A DNA stretch of 64,000 bases from PALSA-505 sp036501145 (lineage in GTDB: Bacteria; Actinomycetota; Actinomycetes; Streptosporangiales; Streptosporangiaceae): the NCBI GenBank assembly GCA_036501145.1, contig DASYAV010000120.1, positions 62,001 through 126,000 on the forward strand. The letters are read 5' to 3'. The position numbers and the translations under genes are program-made. The notes below the pieces were generated by a model that did not search any database, had not been told where the DNA came from, and saw nothing but the letters and a program-made list of their open reading frames with translations. Positions 1 through 8,412 of the stretch are shown here, piece after piece. Positions within the stretch are counted from its first letter, which is position 1; each line of letters starts with the position of its first letter.

Positions 1-2
1 TG

Positions 3-509
3 GCCCAGGCGCTGGTGGGGGACCCGCGGCTGCTGCTCCTCGACGAGCCGACCAACGGCCTCGACCCCGCCGGGCGCACCGCCATGCTCGACCTGATCTC
101 CCGCATCGGCACCGAGTTCGGCATCTCGATCGTGGTGGCCTCGCACCTGCTCGGCGAGATCGAGCGGATCTGTGACCACCTGGTGGCGATCGAGTCCGGC
201 CGGCTGCTGCGGGCCGGCACCATCACCGGCTTCACCGGGGCGAGCCGGATGCTGGCGGTCGAGGTGGAGGAGGGCACGGCGGTGCTGGCCGACGAACTGG
301 CCAGGCGCGGGCTCGTGCCCACCCGGCACGAACGGTCGGTGCTCGTGCCGCTGGCCGGCGACGCCACCTTCGACGCGGTCCGCGACGTGATCGCCGACCT
401 CGGCCTGCCGCTGGGCCGGCTCGAACAGCGGCGGCACAGCGTCGAGGAGCTGTTCCGCGACTCAGGCGAGGCGAACGAGAAGACCATGGAGGTGTCCGAT
501 GTCCGCTGA
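3..509 (+). CDS. ABC transporter ATP-binding protein (5' truncated by window edge)
   Basis: This is the C-terminal half of an ABC-2 type exporter ATPase; the reading frame is open to the first base, so the true start lies outside the window. It retains the Walker B/D-loop (LLLLDEPTNGLDP, immediately after the first codons) and the switch-histidine segment (VVASHLLGEIE). Walker A and the signature motif are missing because of the truncation. About 90 residues of variable C-terminal domain follow. Its stop overlaps the start of the downstream permease by 11 bases, so the two are probably translationally coupled and form one half of a paired exporter. The substrate is unknown. Confidence 0.9.
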   Translation, partial: AQALVGDPRLLLLDEPTNGLDPAGRTAMLDLISRIGTEFGISIVVASHLLGEIERICDHLVAIESGRLLRAGTITGFTGASRMLAVEVEEGTAVLADELARRGLVPTRHERSVLVPLAGDATFDAVRDVIADLGLPLGRLEQRRHSVEELFRDSGEANEKTMEVSDVR

Positions 510-1458
510 CGCCATTGCCGGGGGACCCATTGCCGGGGGACAGGGCCTGGCCCAGGTGGGCGAGGCGAGCCCCGCGGCCGGGGTCATCCACGACCGGGGG
601 TACCGCCGCTACGACGGCGAGCGGGTCGGCCGGCTGCAGATCGTCCGGGCGCTGTGCTGGCACAGCTTCCGGTCCGCGTTCGGCATCGGCCGCGGCGCCA
701 AGGCGAAGATCGTGCCGATCATCGCGTTCGCCGCCATGTGCCTGCCCGCCGTGATCAACACGATCAGCGTGGCCAAGGGCGGCAACCAGGTGGTCCAGTA
801 CGGCACCTACACGTTCGCGCTGCGCGTCGTGGTCATGACGATCTTCATCGCCGCCCAGGCGCCCGAGCTCGTCTCCCGCGACCTGCGCAGCCGGGTGCTG
901 CCGCTGTACTTCTCCCGGCCGCTGCGCCGCGGCGACTACCCGCTGGCCAAGTTTGCCGCGTTCGGCCTGGCCTGCCTGGCCATGGTGGAGCTTCCGCTGC
1001 TGCTGCTCTACCTGGGCAACATCATCTCGATCGGCAGCGGGCACGCCGCGTGGCTGCAGACCGCGCAGCTGGCCGGCGGGCTGGCGGTCGGGCTGGCCCT
1101 GGCCGTGCTGCTGGCCGCCGTCGGGCTGGCGCTGGCCTCGCTGAGCGGGCGGCGCGCCTACGCGACCGGCGCGGTGGCCATCTTCTGCTTCCTCACCTGG
1201 ACGCTGACCCTGATCATCTACCAGATCTCCGGGCACGCCCCGGGCCCGGTCGCCGGCCCGGTGACCTCCGGCCAGCGGCTGGCCGGGCTGATCAACCCGT
1301 TCACCGTGGTGGACGGGGTCCGGCAGTGGTTCGGCGGCACGGTCGCCGGCCCGCTGTCGCCGCCCGGCGGCTACGGGGCCGCCTACGGCGTGATGTTCGT
1401 TGTCCTCCTCGCGGCCAGCCTCACGGTCTTCGCCGCCCGGTACCGGAAGGTTCAGTGA
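499..1458 (+). CDS. ABC-2 type transporter permease
   Basis: This 319-residue integral membrane protein has a hydrophilic N-terminal stretch of about 50 residues and then roughly six hydrophobic segments (for example IVPIIAFAAMCLPAVI and MVELPLLLLYLGNIISI). That is the usual architecture of ABC-2 export permeases. The conserved cytoplasmic phrase VSRDLRSRVLPLYFSRPLRR after the second segment is characteristic of this group. The ATG start overlaps the upstream ATPase gene, and its TGA overlaps the next ATPase start (ATGA), so the four genes form one operon. The substrate cannot be inferred; such pairs export antibiotics, peptides or lipids. Confidence 0.9.
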   Translation: MSADAIAGGPIAGGQGLAQVGEASPAAGVIHDRGYRRYDGERVGRLQIVRALCWHSFRSAFGIGRGAKAKIVPIIAFAAMCLPAVINTISVAKGGNQVVQYGTYTFALRVVVMTIFIAAQAPELVSRDLRSRVLPLYFSRPLRRGDYPLAKFAAFGLACLAMVELPLLLLYLGNIISIGSGHAAWLQTAQLAGGLAVGLALAVLLAAVGLALASLSGRRAYATGAVAIFCFLTWTLTLIIYQISGHAPGPVAGPVTSGQRLAGLINPFTVVDGVRQWFGGTVAGPLSPPGGYGAAYGVMFVVLLAASLTVFAARYRKVQ

Positions 1459-2435
1459 TGACCAGCCAGGCAGCAGACGCGGGACCCAGGGTCTCCGCCG
1501 GACCACGCGGCGGCGGACGCGGCGTGGCCACCATCGAACTGGCCGCCGTCACCCGCTGGTACGGCAACGTCGTCGCGGTGAACGACGTCACGATGAGCAT
1601 CGGGCCCGGCGTCACCGGGCTGCTCGGCCCGAACGGCGCGGGCAAGTCGACGATCCTGCACATGATCAGCGGCTTCCTCCCGCCGTCCCGGGGCACGCTC
1701 ACCGTCGGCGGCCAGCCGAGCTGGAACAACCCGGACATCTACCGGACCCTCGGCCTGGTCCCGGAGCGTGACTCCGTCTACGCGCCGCTGACCGGGGCGG
1801 AGTTCGTCAGCGCCACCGCCCGGCTGCACCGGCTGCCGGATGCCGCCGCGGCCACCGGCCGGGCGATCGCGATGGTGGACATGGCCGCGGCCGCGGACCG
1901 CCGGATAGCCACCTACTCCAAGGGCATGCGGCAGCGGATCAAGGTGGCCGCCGCGCTGGTGCACGACCCCCAGGTGCTGCTGCTCGACGAGCCGTTCAAC
2001 GGGATGGATCCACGGCAGCGGCTGCACATGATGGACCTGCTGGACAAGCTCGGCGCGGACGGCCGCACGATCGTGTTCAGCTCGCACATCCTGGAGGAGG
2101 TGGAGCGGCTGTCCGGCACCATCCAGGTGGTGGTGGCCGGGCGGCTGGCCGCCTCCGGCGACTTCCGGGCCATCCGGCGGCTGATGACCAGCAGACCGCA
2201 CGTGTTCGGCATCCGTTCCTCCGACGACCGGCGGCTGGCCGCCACCCTGATCGGCCGTCCGGCGGTGACCGGCGTCCAGCTGACCAAGGCCGGGGTGCAG
2301 GTCAGCGCCCGGGACTACGGAGCTTTCTGCCGGGAGATCGCCGTGCTCGCCCGCCGCGAGCAGATCCGGCTGCTCGAGGTCCGGCCATCCGACGAGTCGC
2401 TGGAAAGCGTCTTCGCCTACCTCGTCGCGTCCTGA
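1458..2435 (+). CDS. ABC transporter ATP-binding protein
   Basis: This complete ABC ATPase has 325 residues. Walker A is GPNGAGKS at about residues 57-64, the signature region is YSKGMRQRIKVA, Walker B is VLLLDEPFNGMDP, and the H-loop is SSHILEEVE. The start at the ATGA overlap with the upstream permease is preferred over a much longer upstream reading frame that lies antisense and out of phase to real genes. An internal GTG a little downstream (GVATIELA) is a possible alternative start. It is the second ATPase of a two-ATPase, two-permease exporter operon and probably pairs with the permease that follows. Confidence 0.93.
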   Translation: MTSQAADAGPRVSAGPRGGGRGVATIELAAVTRWYGNVVAVNDVTMSIGPGVTGLLGPNGAGKSTILHMISGFLPPSRGTLTVGGQPSWNNPDIYRTLGLVPERDSVYAPLTGAEFVSATARLHRLPDAAAATGRAIAMVDMAAAADRRIATYSKGMRQRIKVAAALVHDPQVLLLDEPFNGMDPRQRLHMMDLLDKLGADGRTIVFSSHILEEVERLSGTIQVVVAGRLAASGDFRAIRRLMTSRPHVFGIRSSDDRRLAATLIGRPAVTGVQLTKAGVQVSARDYGAFCREIAVLARREQIRLLEVRPSDESLESVFAYLVAS

Positions 2436-2483
2436 CCCCCAGCCCGGCCAACAGAGCTCTACCGACAGGAGACAGTGATTGAC

Positions 2484-3215
2484 ATGCCTGGCCTCTACAA
2501 CCCAACGGTCGCCTCGATCACGCTGCGCGCGACGATGGGCCGCAGGCGCGCCCTGCTCTTCGGGCTGCCCGCGCTCGTCCTCGTCCTCGTCACCCTGATC
2601 GTCAAGCTGTCCCACCCGGCCGACCCCAACTGGCCGAGCGAGATACTCGGCCAGCTCGGGTTCACCGTGGTGCTGCCGCTCACCGCGCTGATCATCGGCA
2701 CCAGCGTGCTGGGCGCCGAGATCGACGACGGCAGCATCGTCCACCTGCTGGCCACGCCGGTGCGCCGGTCCTCGGTCATCGTCACCAAGTTCGCCGTGGC
2801 GGTCGCGCTGACCATGCTGCTCGTGGCGCTGCCCGAGTTCGTGGCCGGCCTCATCGCCACCGGCGGCGCGACCAAGCTGGCGGTCGGCCTGTTCGTGGGC
2901 GCGCTGGCCGGATCGGTGATCTACAACGCGCTGTTCGTCATGCTCTCCGCGGTCACCACCCGGGCGATGGCCGCCGGGCTGCTCTACGTGCTGATCTGGG
3001 AGGGCCTGCTGAGCAACCTCGTCGGCGGCGCCCGGGTGCTGTCCATCGGCCACTACTCGCTGGGCATCGCCAACGCCATCGCGCACGACGGCTCCCTGCA
3101 GGCCGGGCTGGGCCTGCCGGTAGCGGTGATCATGGGCGGCATCGTGACGGTCGGCACGCTGGCGCTGGCCAGCCAGCGGCTGGCCCGGTTCGCCCTGCGC
3201 GGCGACGCGGTGTGA
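2484..3215 (+). CDS. ABC-2 type transporter permease
   Basis: This membrane protein of about 243 residues has six predicted hydrophobic helices. The segment LGAEIDDGSIVHLLATPVRRSSVI between helices is typical of ABC-2 permeases. An AGGAGA at 2467-2472 lies upstream. Both GTG 2475 (very close to it) and ATG 2484 (about 11 bases away) are possible; ATG is preferred. The gene follows the second ATPase after about 50 bases and closes the operon. The stop codon lies inside a short tandem repeat. Confidence 0.88.
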   Translation: MPGLYNPTVASITLRATMGRRRALLFGLPALVLVLVTLIVKLSHPADPNWPSEILGQLGFTVVLPLTALIIGTSVLGAEIDDGSIVHLLATPVRRSSVIVTKFAVAVALTMLLVALPEFVAGLIATGGATKLAVGLFVGALAGSVIYNALFVMLSAVTTRAMAAGLLYVLIWEGLLSNLVGGARVLSIGHYSLGIANAIAHDGSLQAGLGLPVAVIMGGIVTVGTLALASQRLARFALRGDAV

Positions 3216-3241
3216 GAAGCGTGTGAGAAGCGGTGTGAGAA
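3210..3241 (+). repeat. Short tandem repeat GTGTGAGAAGC, three copies
   Basis: Copies of GTGTGAGAAGC start at 3210 and 3221, and a shortened GTGTGAGAA starts at 3233. The first copy contains the TGA stop of the upstream permease, so the repeat supplies out-of-phase TGA stops. It probably arose by slippage; no function is evident. Confidence 0.6.
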
Positions 3242-3331
3242 AGGGCTCCCGGGTGTCATCCGCCGATGCCGGCCAGGCGTCGTAACTATTGACAGTGCCG
3301 CAGGACGCGGCCGGTCAGTGTTTACGGCCAG

Positions 3332-5737
3332 ATGCCCGCCATGACGAAGCGCCCTGGGAGCCTGATGCGTACCACGAAGCTCGTGCAGACCAGCTTAATG
3401 CGGAGGTTCCCGGCGGCGGCGCTGGTGACAGCGGTGGCCCTGTCCGGGGTGGCGCTGGCCGGCGGCGGCGCCGCGGCGGCGCACGCGGGTGGGCCCGGCG
3501 CCGCAGCGCCGGGCACGATCTCGACCGTCGCCGGCGGGATCGGCGGGCCGGACCAGGGGACACAGGTCGCTGTAGTAAGCGAGTGCGGCGTGTCCGCGGG
3601 CACCAGCAGCGTGTTCGTCGCCGGCGGGCCGGTGCGGCAGATCAGTGCGCGCACCGGCAGGATGACCCCACTGACGAGTTACGGGACCGGTGGGCCGTTC
3701 AGCGGCGGCGGGCTGGCCGCCGGCACGCCGGTGGATGCGTGCGGAGTGGCCGTGGATCACTCCGGCAACCTGGTGATCGCCGACAACCGCTACCACCGGA
3801 TCCAGGTGATAGCGCGCCGGACCGGCCGGTTCTACCGGCGCGCGATGACGGCCGGCCACCTGTACACGGTGGCGGGTAACGGCACGATGGGCTCCTCAGG
3901 CGATGGCGGCCCGGCCAGCAAGGCCGAGTTCTGGCTCCCCAGTTCGGTGGCCGTGGACGCCGCGGGCAACCTGGTGATCGCCGACGAGGGCACCAGTGAG
4001 ATCCGGGTGGTGGCGGCCAGGACGGGCACGTTCTACGGGCAGCCGATGACGGCCGGGGACGTCTACGCCATAGACAAAGACGGCGGCGCGGGCGTGGCGA
4101 TGGACCCGGCGGGCAACGTGCTGATCGCCCAAGGCAGCACCCGCATCAACGTGGTAGCCGGAAGTACCGGCACGTTCTACGGGCAGCCGATGACGGCCGG
4201 GGGCCAGTACACGATCGCCGGGAGCGGCACCTCGGGATTCGCCGGTGACGGCGGCCCGGCCACCGCGGCCGAACTCAACGACCCCGAGGGCGTGGCGGTG
4301 GACCCGGCGGGCAACGTGCTGATCGCCGATTTCCTCAACTACCGGGTCCGGGTTATCGCGGCGAGGACGGGTACCTTCTACGGGCAGCCGATGACGGCCG
4401 GTGACATCTACACCATCGCCGGAACCGGTCACGCGGGATCGGCGGGCGACGGTGGCCTGGCGACCGCGGCCCGCCTGGACCTCCCATGGGACGTGACGAC
4501 TGACCCGGCGGGCAACCTGCTGATCGCCACGCAAGGCACGCGCTCGGTGCGGGTGGTGGCGGCGGGCACGGGCACGTTCTACGGGCAGCCGATGACGGCG
4601 GGGGACATCTACACCATCGCCGGGAACGGCAGGGCCGAGTCCGGCATAGGGGGTCTAGCCACCAGCGCCATGCTCGGCAGGCCGGCCGGCGTGACCGCGG
4701 ACGCCGCTGGCGACATGATGATCACCGACGGCGTCCGCGTTCGCCTGGTGGCGGCCAGCACCGGAACCCTGTTCGGGCAGGCGGTGACGGCCGGCCACAT
4801 CTACGCCGTCGCGGGCAACGGCGTGGCTGGGTTCTCCGGCGACGGCGGCCCGGCCACCGCGGCCAGCATCGACCCGCCGCAGGACACAGCGGCAGACGCG
4901 GCGGGCAACCTGCTGATCGCCGACGCAGGTAACAACCGGATCCGGGTGGCGGCGGCCAGCACGGGCACGTTCTACGGGCAGGCGATGACCGCGGGTGACA
5001 TCTACACCATCGCCGGAAACGGCACCGCGGGGTCGGCGGGCGACGGCGGCCTGGCCACCGCGGCCGAGCTCAACGACCCCGCCGGCGTGACGGTGGACGG
5101 CTCGGGCAACGTGGTCATCGCCGACACCAGGAACAACCGTATCCAGGTGGTGGCCGGCAGTTCGGGCACCTTCTACGGCCAGGCGATGACCGCCGGGCAC
5201 ATGTACACCGTGGCCAGCAACAGCACCCCCTCGCTGGCCTACTTGCTCGGTCCCACCGATGTGCGGGTGGACGCCGCGGGCAACCTGGTGTTCCTCAGCG
5301 GCCACTTCATCCGGGTGATCGCGGAAAGCGCCGGCACCTTCTACGGGCGGCCGTGGAAGGCCGGGCAGTTGCGCGCCGTTGCGGGGGAAGATACTCACCG
5401 TGTTAACAAGAGCGGCGTCCCGGCCAACCAGGACCGGCTGATTGGAGCGGACGCGCTGGCGATCGACCCGACAGGGAACCTGGTCATCACCGACCGCTTC
5501 ACCAACCAGGTCGACGTGGTAGCCGACAGCACAGCCACCTTCTACGGCCTGCCGATGACCGCCGGCGACATCTACATCATCACCACGCGCGGACGCAACC
5601 ACAGCGGGGTGTGGGGCGATGGCGGCCCCTCCACCAAGGCCGGCATCAGCCAGCCCGACGGCGTGGCCGTGGACGCTGCGGGCAACCTGCTCATCGCCGA
5701 CACCTTTAACGGCCGGGTCAGGGAAATCGCGGGCTGA
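3332..5737 (+). CDS. Secreted NHL-repeat beta-propeller protein
   Basis: This 801-residue protein starts with a basic region and hydrophobic core (AAALVTAVALSGVALAGGG) followed by Ala-rich sequence, a Sec-type signal peptide. The mature part is made of NHL units of the form VAVDxAGNLLIADxxNNRIRVVA, joined by ten copies of a linker resembling GTFYGQPMTAGDIYTIAGNG. The linker becomes less conserved towards the C-terminus. NHL units fold as propeller blades and mediate binding, so this is probably a surface or extracellular binding protein with no enzymatic motif. No LPXTG or transmembrane anchor is seen at the end. ATG 3365, preceded by GGGAG, is an alternative start. It stands alone between the exporter operon and yciI. 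Confidence 0.82.
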   Translation: MPAMTKRPGSLMRTTKLVQTSLMRRFPAAALVTAVALSGVALAGGGAAAAHAGGPGAAAPGTISTVAGGIGGPDQGTQVAVVSECGVSAGTSSVFVAGGPVRQISARTGRMTPLTSYGTGGPFSGGGLAAGTPVDACGVAVDHSGNLVIADNRYHRIQVIARRTGRFYRRAMTAGHLYTVAGNGTMGSSGDGGPASKAEFWLPSSVAVDAAGNLVIADEGTSEIRVVAARTGTFYGQPMTAGDVYAIDKDGGAGVAMDPAGNVLIAQGSTRINVVAGSTGTFYGQPMTAGGQYTIAGSGTSGFAGDGGPATAAELNDPEGVAVDPAGNVLIADFLNYRVRVIAARTGTFYGQPMTAGDIYTIAGTGHAGSAGDGGLATAARLDLPWDVTTDPAGNLLIATQGTRSVRVVAAGTGTFYGQPMTAGDIYTIAGNGRAESGIGGLATSAMLGRPAGVTADAAGDMMITDGVRVRLVAASTGTLFGQAVTAGHIYAVAGNGVAGFSGDGGPATAASIDPPQDTAADAAGNLLIADAGNNRIRVAAASTGTFYGQAMTAGDIYTIAGNGTAGSAGDGGLATAAELNDPAGVTVDGSGNVVIADTRNNRIQVVAGSSGTFYGQAMTAGHMYTVASNSTPSLAYLLGPTDVRVDAAGNLVFLSGHFIRVIAESAGTFYGRPWKAGQLRAVAGEDTHRVNKSGVPANQDRLIGADALAIDPTGNLVITDRFTNQVDVVADSTATFYGLPMTAGDIYIITTRGRNHSGVWGDGGPSTKAGISQPDGVAVDAAGNLLIADTFNGRVREIAG

Positions 5738-5817
5738 CGCGCCGCGGCGGGCCGGGCTGCCGCGCCGGACGGGACCGCCGGACGGGCGGCGCGGCGCGCA
5801 CCGTCGGTGCCGGTTAG

Positions 5818-5823
5818 TACGCT
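5818..5823 (+). promoter_or_regulatory. Leaderless-type -10 box (TACGCT) for the YciI-like gene
   Basis: TACGCT fits the actinobacterial TANNNT -10 element and ends six bases before the ATG, with no Shine-Dalgarno sequence. This suggests transcription starts at the initiation codon. The assignment rests on pattern only. Confidence 0.45.
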
Positions 5824-5829
5824 CCGGCC

Positions 5830-6126
5830 ATGGCCAATTTCGCGGTCAGGCTGGTGCACGGCCCGGGCTGGGACGCCAGCCGCCCGATCAGGGAGCAGGC
5901 CGGCTGGGATGAGCACGCGGCCTTCATGGACGGCCTCGTCGATGACGGATTCCTTATTCTCGGCGGCCCGGTCGAGGACGGTGCGCAAACCCTGCACGCG
6001 GTGCAGGCGGCGGACGAGCAGGAAGTCAGGGCACGTTTCGCTGGGGATCCCTGGGCACGAGCCGGGCTGCTGCAGGTCGGCGTGATCGAATCCTGGAGAT
6101 TCTGGCTCGACAGCCGTCCGGGGTAA
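5830..6126 (+). CDS. YciI-like (YCII-related) small protein
   Basis: This 98-residue protein matches the YCII-related alpha/beta fold. It opens with a beta strand (MANFAVRLVHGPGW), has a WDEHAAFMDGLVDDGFLILGG helix-strand core with the conserved His and Asp, and a C-terminal strand (AGLLQVGVIESWRFW). Family members are ferredoxin-like dimers, some with proposed enzymatic roles, but the function here is unknown. A TACGCT box ends six bases upstream and no ribosome binding site is visible, so translation may be leaderless. It appears monocistronic. Confidence 0.75.
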   Translation: MANFAVRLVHGPGWDASRPIREQAGWDEHAAFMDGLVDDGFLILGGPVEDGAQTLHAVQAADEQEVRARFAGDPWARAGLLQVGVIESWRFWLDSRPG

Positions 6127-6170
6127 TCCAGCACGCTGACCCGGCCGCACCCCGCGTTCCGGATGCTGCC

Positions 6171-6200
6171 TTCCATGTATACGATGCCGTATAGATGGAA
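6171..6200. promoter_or_regulatory. 30-bp near-perfect palindrome, candidate operator
   Basis: Two 13-base arms, TTCCATGTATACG and CGTATAGATGGAA, flank the spacer ATGC; only one position breaks the symmetry. The element ends 20 bases before the ATG of the SnoaL-like gene and ten bases before its AGGAGG. Size and TATAC...GTATA symmetry resemble TetR- or PadR-family operators. No regulator gene lies next to it, so the binding protein is unidentified. Confidence 0.65.
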
Positions 6201-6220
6201 TACCCGCACAGGAGGTAGCG

Positions 6221-6655
6221 ATGACGACCGCAGAACTCGTGTCAGCGCTGCACGAGGTGGAGGCCAGGCTGGCGGGCGCGCAGCTGGTCGCCGAGTTCGC
6301 GCACGGGATAGACAACCGCGACCTGGACCGTGCCATGGCAGCCTGGCTCCCCACGGGCGTGCTGACCTTCGCGCCCGGCACGGTGCTCACCGGCCACGGC
6401 GTCATACGGGCCCGCCTGGAGCAGATCCTGGCCGCCAGCGCCGAGATGTACCACTGGTACACCAACCTCTCCATCACCGTGACGGGCGACGCCGGCATGC
6501 ACATAGAGTGCCGGATCGCCGCCCTGAGCCGTACACACTCGGGCAGCACCGTCCGCGAAGTGGGGTCAAGCGTCTTTGAGTGCGTCAAAGAGGCTGGTGA
6601 CTGGCTCATCGCCAGTGAGGCTGTCACCATTCAGCACCGGGAGACCGCGGCCTGA
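6221..6655 (+). CDS. SnoaL-like / NTF2-fold protein
   Basis: This 144-residue protein has the NTF2-like cone fold pattern. Helix LVAEFAHGIDNRDLDRAMAAWLP is followed by a strand with a GHGVIRARLEQIL segment, then YHWYTNLSITVTGDAGMHIECRIAAL, and a final strand pair. Family members include polyketide cyclases, hydroxysteroid isomerases and small-molecule binding proteins; the active site cannot be assigned. AGGAGG at 6210-6215 lies five bases from the ATG. The 30-bp palindrome just upstream suggests tight repression, probably relieved by a small ligand. Confidence 0.75.
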   Translation: MTTAELVSALHEVEARLAGAQLVAEFAHGIDNRDLDRAMAAWLPTGVLTFAPGTVLTGHGVIRARLEQILAASAEMYHWYTNLSITVTGDAGMHIECRIAALSRTHSGSTVREVGSSVFECVKEAGDWLIASEAVTIQHRETAA

Positions 6656-6717
6656 GCGGCGTGGCGACCAGGCCGCTGCCCTGGCGCCAGCCAGGCAGCC
6701 GGATTCCGGCTGCCCTC

Positions 6718-7344
6718 TCACCCGGGATCCTCGCCGGTCAGCCCGTCCACCGACTCCCGGATCAGGTCGGCGTGGCCGACGTGCCGTGCGTACTCCTCGA
6801 TCATGTCGGTCAGGATGCGCCGCAGGCTCGCCGTCCGGCCGTCCGGCCAGGCAAGCCCGGTCAGCTGGTCCAGGCCGTCACGGGCCAGCGCCGCCGCGAC
6901 CGCCGCGCGGGACCTGGCCACCGCCGCCTCCCAGAGCGCGTAGAGCTCCCCGGGGGTGTCGGTGGCCGCCGTGCGCCACTCCCAGTCGGGGTCGGCGTCC
7001 CAGTCCACCGCGTTCCACGGCGGGCCCATCTGCTGGCCGCCCACCCACCGGGTGAAGTACTCGTCCTCGACCAGGGTCAGGTGCTTGACCAGGCCACCCA
7101 GCGTCATCGTGGACGGCGGCAGCGTCGCCCGCAGCCCGGCCGCGTCCAGGTTCCCGCACTTCCACGCGATGTACCCGCGCAGGCGTTCCAGCGCGCCCAG
7201 CAGGGTGTCGGTCTCGCTGCCCGCGGCCGGCGGCTGGCGCAGGACCGCTTCGCTTTGGCCGTTGGCCAGGCCTCCGGCCGGGGCGGTGCTGGCCTGGCCG
7301 GCGCTGTCTGTGCTGTCGCGTTGGCTGGCACTGTCTGTATCCAT
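6718..7344 (-). CDS. DinB-fold (DUF664) mycothiol-dependent enzyme-like protein
   Basis: This 208-residue protein has about 45 disordered Ser/Thr/Ala-rich residues at the N-terminus, then a DinB/DUF664 four-helix domain. Visible elements are LGGLVKHLTLVEDEYFTRW, with the first metal-ligand His, and IEEYARHVGHADLIRESVDG, carrying the second His pair near the C-terminus. Actinobacterial members of this fold are mycothiol-dependent transferases or isomerases. The gene diverges from a WYL regulator, a common arrangement. A TAACCT box (7351-7356, minus strand) ends six bases before the ATG, suggesting a leaderless message. Confidence 0.82.
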   Translation of the reverse strand: MDTDSASQRDSTDSAGQASTAPAGGLANGQSEAVLRQPPAAGSETDTLLGALERLRGYIAWKCGNLDAAGLRATLPPSTMTLGGLVKHLTLVEDEYFTRWVGGQQMGPPWNAVDWDADPDWEWRTAATDTPGELYALWEAAVARSRAAVAAALARDGLDQLTGLAWPDGRTASLRRILTDMIEEYARHVGHADLIRESVDGLTGEDPG

Positions 7345-7350
7345 GCCGGC

Positions 7351-7356
7351 AGGTTA
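7351..7356 (-). promoter_or_regulatory. Leaderless-type -10 box (TAACCT) for the DinB-fold gene
   Basis: On the minus strand TAACCT is followed by six bases and then the ATG, with no ribosome binding site. It lies in the 51-bp gap shared with the divergent WYL regulator, so repression of both genes from one site is plausible. Confidence 0.45.
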
Positions 7357-7395
7357 GCCTTAGTCCCGGACGCTTTCCTTCCGGGATTGGGAGCC

Positions 7396-8367
7396 ATGGC
7401 GCAGGATGTGAGCCCGGCCGCGCGGGCGCTGCTTGCCCTGGAGGTGATCCAGAACCATCCCGGCGTCACCGCGCAGCGGCTGGGGGAGCGCCTCGGCGTC
7501 ACCGAGCGGGCGGCCCGCCGCTACGTCGCGATCCTGCGCGAGGCGGATCTGCCGGTCGACTCGCTCAGCGGCCCGCACGGCGGCTACCGGATCGGCCGTG
7601 GCCTGCGGCTGCCGCCGCTGATGTTCACCGCCGCCGAGGCGATGGGCCTGGTCATGGCCGTGCTGGAAGGTCACCGCGACGCGGCCGACCCCACCGACCT
7701 GGTAGGCGGTGCGCTGGCCAAGATCCTCAGGGTGCTGCCCGACCGGATATCCGGCCCGGTGCTGGCCTTCCGGGCCGGGTCCACGCCGCCGCACGCCCCT
7801 CCGCTCCCCGTCGCGCGGGTCAGCCCGGAGCTGACCGCTCAGCTGATCGAGGCCTGCACCACGGCGCGTCGGCTGCGCCTGGTCTACCGGATCCGCCGGG
7901 CGGACCGGGTGCTGGAGGTGGACCCGTGGGCGGTCGTGCTGCGGCACAGCCGGTGGTACCTGCTCGGCTGGTCGCACGGCAGTCAGGCGCGGCGGGTGCT
8001 GCGGGTGGACCGGATGGTCTCCGTGCAGGCCGTGCCGGGCACCTTCACCCCGCCGCACCGGCTGGACGCGCTGCGCACCCTGGAGGAGCACCTGTCCCAG
8101 GGCTGGCGGTACCCGGTCGAGGTGCTGGTCGACGCGCATCCGGGGGAGACCGCCCGCTGGGTGCCGCGCAGCCTGGCGCGGCTGGAACCCGACGGCGCCG
8201 ACCGGACCCGGCTGCGGGCCACCACCGACGAGCCGGACTGGTACGCCCGCCAGCTGGCCACGATCCCGGCGCCGTTCCGGGTGATCGGGTCGGCCGAGCT
8301 GCGGGACGCCACCGCGGACCTGGGCCGACGGCTGATCCGGGCCGGCCAGGACCCATCAGACAGCTGA
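7396..8367 (+). CDS. WYL-domain helix-turn-helix transcriptional regulator
   Basis: This 323-residue regulator has an N-terminal DeoR/HTH-11 winged helix (residues 1-65: LLALEVIQNHPGVTAQRLGERLGVTERAARRYVAIL). The WYL domain lies in the middle (VDPWAVVLRHSRWYLLGWSHGSQARRVLRVDRM, with its RWYL core), followed by a C-terminal WCX extension. WYL proteins sense nucleic acid or small-molecule ligands. The ATG at 7396 is chosen because the domain begins there; GGGAG precedes it closely. It probably controls the divergent DinB-fold gene. Confidence 0.88.
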   Translation: MAQDVSPAARALLALEVIQNHPGVTAQRLGERLGVTERAARRYVAILREADLPVDSLSGPHGGYRIGRGLRLPPLMFTAAEAMGLVMAVLEGHRDAADPTDLVGGALAKILRVLPDRISGPVLAFRAGSTPPHAPPLPVARVSPELTAQLIEACTTARRLRLVYRIRRADRVLEVDPWAVVLRHSRWYLLGWSHGSQARRVLRVDRMVSVQAVPGTFTPPHRLDALRTLEEHLSQGWRYPVEVLVDAHPGETARWVPRSLARLEPDGADRTRLRATTDEPDWYARQLATIPAPFRVIGSAELRDATADLGRRLIRAGQDPSDS

Positions 8368-8395
8368 GGCGCCACCCGGGGGTGGACGCCTCAGC
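8363..8395. terminator. Bidirectional hairpin terminator between the WYL gene and qcrB
   Basis: GCTGAGGCG (8363-8371) pairs with CGCCTCAGC (8387-8395), and an inner CCACC/GGTGG pair extends the stem after one mismatch. It overlaps the WYL stop codon and sits between convergent genes. No U-tract follows, as is common in actinobacteria. Confidence 0.75.
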
Positions 8396-8412
8396 CGGGC
8401 TTCAGCGGAGGG

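Noticed and set aside
3332..5737. Regular repeats of about 160-190 bp suggestive of a repeat array or CRISPR
   Set aside because: The period matches protein NHL units in one long open frame and there are no short identical repeats with unique spacers.
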